A stretch of 5,588 bases of DNA from the NCBI GenBank assembly GCA_003563255.1, contig PWSL01000404.1, positions 1 to 5,588 on the forward strand. The letters are read 5' to 3'. Made by a program: the position numbers and the translations under genes. The stretch comes from Desulfonatronospira sp. Lineage in GTDB: Bacteria > Desulfobacterota > Desulfovibrionia > Desulfovibrionales > Desulfonatronovibrionaceae. Under the pieces are notes generated by a model. It saw only the letters and a program-made list of their open reading frames with translations. It was not told the origin of the DNA and searched no databases. This document shows positions 4,073 through 5,588 of this stretch, one piece after another. Every line of letters begins with the position of its first letter. Within the stretch, counting starts at the first letter, position 1.

Positions 4073-4476
4073 ACACTACTGCAGATCAGAGACTGTTGAA
4101 CAACCTGCCGGAACTGACGACCCGCTTCCCGGCTATTGAGGTTTTGTACCTGTTCGGTTCCCGGGCAAAGGGTGCGGCTAGATCCGACAGCGATGCGGAT
4201 GTGGCTGTCTTTCTGGAGGAAAAGGCGCTGCGGGACAATCCTCTTCTTGACCTGGAAATTGGGGCGTTCCTGGAAAAAAAGCTGTCCTGCCCCGTGGATG
4301 TCCTGGTCATGCAGAAAGCCTCGCCCATCACCCAGCACCAGGTGCTGGCCGGAGGTGTTCGCCTGTTTGAGAAGGATCCGGCATACAGGGCCAGGGTGGA
4401 GCTTATCTCATTTAAGCGCTACCAGGACGCAAGGCACTACCAGAAAAAACGCCAGGAGGCGTTCAGACATGGTTAA
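4069..4476 (+). CDS. mntA: MNT-domain nucleotidyltransferase antitoxin (MntA-like)
   Basis: ATG 4069 is preferred to the in-frame TTG 4045 because ACAGGA (4055-4060) is well placed and family members begin shortly before the nucleotidyltransferase core. The 135-residue protein has the minimal nucleotidyltransferase signature: LFGSRAKGAARSDSDADVAVF (28-48), with Gly30-Ser31 and metal-binding Asp42 and Asp44, and a third carboxylate in CPVDVLVM (Asp77). The active site thus looks complete. Characterised MntA proteins act as type VII antitoxins by transferring AMP to a tyrosine of the HEPN partner. The partner follows with an 8-base overlap and carries the target motif. The C-terminal 30 residues (RYQDARHYQKKRQEAF) are basic and helical. 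Confidence 0.92.
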   Translation: MNTTADQRLLNNLPELTTRFPAIEVLYLFGSRAKGAARSDSDADVAVFLEEKALRDNPLLDLEIGAFLEKKLSCPVDVLVMQKASPITQHQVLAGGVRLFEKDPAYRARVELISFKRYQDARHYQKKRQEAFRHG

Positions 4477-4894
4477 CCAGGACATAGTGCTGCGACTCCT
4501 GGCCAATATAGAAGGTTTTGTGTCTGATCTGCGCCAGGCAGAGGACATTACTTACCAGCGCTTTATGCACAATATCCGGGACCAGCGTTTTGTTGAGCGC
4601 ACCCTGCAGATAGCTGTAGAGGCCTGCATGGACGTAACCCACCACATAATATCCGATGAAAAATGGCGCGAGCCGGACAGTTATGCAGATGCTTTCTCGG
4701 TTCTGGCCGAGAATGGCGTCATTACTCCGGAGCAGGCCGAGCGCTATGCCCTGATGGCCCGCTTTCGCAACCGGATTGTTCATTACTACGAAAATGTCGA
4801 ACCAGAGCAGGTTTTTGTCATCTTCAAGAAGCACCTGGGAGATTTTGATGATTTTGCTGCCTCCATCAGGAACTGGATGACGCCCTCAGATTGA
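4469..4894 (+). CDS. hepT: HEPN-domain RNase toxin (HepT-like)
   Basis: ATG 4469 follows AGGAGG (4454-4459) and overlaps the end of the MNT gene by eight bases; the open frame further upstream to 4136 is only the shadow of that gene. The 141-residue protein is all-helical, as HEPN proteins are. It contains the RX4HXY motif FRNRIVHYYENV (99-110): Arg100, His105 and Tyr107. Arg and His form the RNase active site across a dimer, and the Tyr is the residue AMPylated by MntA in the Shewanella HepT-MntA system. The VERTLQIAVEACMDVTHHII block (42-61) is also typical of HepT. Gene order is antitoxin then toxin. The motif is intact, so an active toxin is expected. Confidence 0.93.
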   Translation: MVNQDIVLRLLANIEGFVSDLRQAEDITYQRFMHNIRDQRFVERTLQIAVEACMDVTHHIISDEKWREPDSYADAFSVLAENGVITPEQAERYALMARFRNRIVHYYENVEPEQVFVIFKKHLGDFDDFAASIRNWMTPSD

Positions 4895-5198
4895 TATCCT
4901 TCAAGCATACCGAAAATTCCAGGGTGCTTTTTCTTCAACCTCCAAACTCCCATGCCTTCATCCACACTTCTGCGTATTCTTCTTTATGCCCCGATCTCCA
5001 GGCTTTTCGCTCTCTTTCGCAAAGTCGCCCCCTCGTCTAATCGCCCCTCATTTTCCATGTCCCGTGCCCCATGCCCCGTAACTTCACCCGGGAATTAATT
5101 GTATATGTATATCTGGCATATTAACTGTATAAAAAATGCTGATCAATATTAAATATTGTCAATACTTACCACTACAGCGAAACTTATGGCTGACCTCC
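4895..5198. other. Non-coding: pyrimidine-rich tract, then AT-rich stretch
   Basis: No gene is supported here. Positions 4925-5090 are strongly pyrimidine-biased on the + strand and include a degenerate heptamer run (TGTCCCG, TGCCCCA, TGCCCCG) at 5059-5079. From 5091 to 5160 the sequence turns AT-rich with CAATATT-A-AATATTG (5144-5158), a 7-bp inverted repeat. Nothing downstream explains a promoter there. Confidence 0.5.
4903..4933 (+). terminator. Weak terminator candidate after hepT
   Basis: AAGCA (4903-4907) pairs with TGCTT (4925-4929), with an additional CC/GG inside, and is followed by T's (4928-4932). It lies 8 bases after the hepT stop, the right place for a terminator, but the stem is short and AT-rich. 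Confidence 0.35.
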
Positions 5199-5282
5199 GG
5201 GGACTGGCTCTCCCCGCACTTATTTTTTCCAATAAAACCAAGATCATTTGTAATAAAAATAAGTGCAGGGGTGCCTGTCCCC
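5199..5282. repeat. REPIN-like inverted-repeat element, copy A
   Basis: The left arm (5199-5228) begins GGGGACTGGCTC and ends GCACTTATTTTTT. The right arm (5255-5282) begins AAAAATAAGTGC and ends GTGCCTGTCCCC. The arms are near-perfect reverse complements, with two substitutions plus a 1-base indel region, separated by 26 unique bases. Each arm also holds its own small GGGG-loop-CCCC hairpin, so the unit is two REP sequences in inverse orientation, as in REPINs moved by REP-associated tyrosine transposases. No transposase lies in the window. Confidence 0.8.
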
Positions 5283-5300
5283 AATTGAGATACTCAGGTC

Positions 5301-5339
5301 AAAGGCCGGAAGGGCCTGTCCTTTCCGGCCTTTTCGTTT
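5301..5339 (+). terminator. Strong intrinsic terminator without an adjacent gene
   Basis: AAAGGCCGGAAGGG (5301-5314) pairs with CCTTTCCGGCCTTT (5320-5333), 14 pairs with one G-T wobble and the 5-base loop CCTGT, followed by TTTTCGTTT (5331-5339). It lies about 400 bases after hepT with no gene between, so it probably belonged to a gene that has since been lost. Confidence 0.75.
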
Positions 5340-5381
5340 GCCCGGCAAAACCGGAAACCGCGGCCAATTAAGAAATATGGC

Positions 5382-5404
5382 AAAGTGCTTTGGCGCTTTT
5401 CTAT
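5382..5404 (+). terminator. Second, smaller terminator-like hairpin
   Basis: AAAGTGC (5382-5388) pairs with GCGCTTT (5393-5399), seven pairs with one T-G wobble over a TTTG loop, followed by TTTTCTATT. It is short but has a suitable tail, and lies about 50 bases after the strong terminator. Confidence 0.45.
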
Positions 5405-5496
5405 TATCATTTATTGTTGGCAGATCTTTTTCCCTTGCCTGATTAATACAAAAAACTTAAAATTGTTGTAACAGTTTAGCCATTTGCATGTGGCAT

Positions 5497-5576
5497 GGGG
5501 ACTGGCTCCACCCGCACTTATTTTTAAAACCTGTCAATCATCCTTCAGAAAAATAAGTGCGGGGGTGCCTGTCCCC
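5497..5576. repeat. REPIN-like inverted-repeat element, copy B
   Basis: This has the same structure and orientation as copy A. The left arm (5497-5525) differs from the left arm of A at two bases; the right arm (5549-5576) differs from the right arm of A at one base. The 23-base centre is unrelated to that of A. In both copies the left arm has the TGGCT version and the right arm the AGGCA version (read on the opposite strand), so the asymmetry between arms is conserved. Confidence 0.8.
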
Positions 5577-5588
5577 TGCTTTCCTTAA

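Noticed and set aside
3688..4338. 216-codon open frame on the - strand
   Set aside because: It is antisense to the orphan antitoxin and the MNT gene, both of which have recognisable products on the + strand, and its translation has no recognisable domain.
4136..4468. N-terminal extension of the HEPN frame
   Set aside because: The extra ~111 codons are the MNT gene read in another frame (Arg/Cys/Trp-rich); ATG 4469 has a proper AGGAGG and matches the family length.
4984..5058. 24-residue - strand frame beginning ATG in the purine-rich strand
   Set aside because: It is very short, in a low-complexity tract, with no ribosome binding site or family likeness.
5156..5371. 71-codon + strand open frame starting with TTG
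   Set aside because: It is built from REPIN copy A and the strong terminator hairpin, has no ribosome binding site, and looks like no protein family.
5199..5576. CRISPR-like array from the repeated arms
   Set aside because: The repeats occur as inverted pairs with fixed arm orientation and irregular spacing, not as direct repeats with regular spacers, and no cas gene is present.

Overview
This window is a bacterial accessory region made almost entirely of toxin-antitoxin (TA) genes, TA debris and small repeats. Nothing in it fixes the species. Good Shine-Dalgarno sequences, a bacterial tRNA-Ser with an encoded CCA end, and REP-like repeats ending in a GGGGACAGGCACC-type motif suggest a Gram-negative bacterium. 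A deltaproteobacterium / Desulfobacterota member is my best guess, from memory of such repeats and TA families, not from a search. Composition is mosaic: 1200-1825 is visibly AT-rich, while 2760-3577 and 4070-4894 are clearly richer in G+C, as expected of modules acquired separately.

Layout. 73-160: a tRNA-Ser(UGA)-like sequence with three broken stem pairs, framed by a 10-bp inverted repeat. 223-869: a HicB-like / HicA-like pair whose second gene is cut by an in-frame TAG. 857-919: a start-less duplicate of the 5' end of the next antitoxin. 920-1175: non-coding, with two adjacent hairpins. 1176-1824: an intact ribbon-helix-helix antitoxin / MazF-type toxin operon with promoter and possible operator. 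1825-2065: non-coding with small dyads. 2066-2332: a YafQ-type toxin without an antitoxin, its 5' end fused to a perfect 18-bp palindrome. 2358-3577: a promoter with a perfect palindrome in its spacer, then an MqsR-like toxin and an unusual antitoxin combining an MqsA-like zinc finger and HTH with a C-terminal Panacea/SocA-like domain. 3746-4072: a small antitoxin followed by a stump of its toxin. 4069-4894: an MNT nucleotidyltransferase antitoxin and HEPN (HepT) toxin pair. 4895-5588: non-coding, with a pyrimidine-rich tract, two REPIN-like inverted-repeat elements of about 80 bp in the same orientation, and two terminator-like hairpins.

How the genes work together. Six TA loci of different families lie head to tail on the + strand within about 4.7 kb. 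Three look intact (RHH-MazF, MqsR-like/MqsA-Panacea, MNT-HEPN). Three look decayed (HicA-like nonsense truncation, YafQ-like orphan, antitoxin with a toxin stump). All intact pairs have overlapping or nearly touching genes, so each should be translated as a coupled unit. The most interesting item is the MqsA-Panacea hybrid antitoxin with its MqsR-like partner and its tightly built promoter/operator. The rest is a good example of TA-module accumulation and decay beside a tRNA remnant and mobile REP-type repeats.
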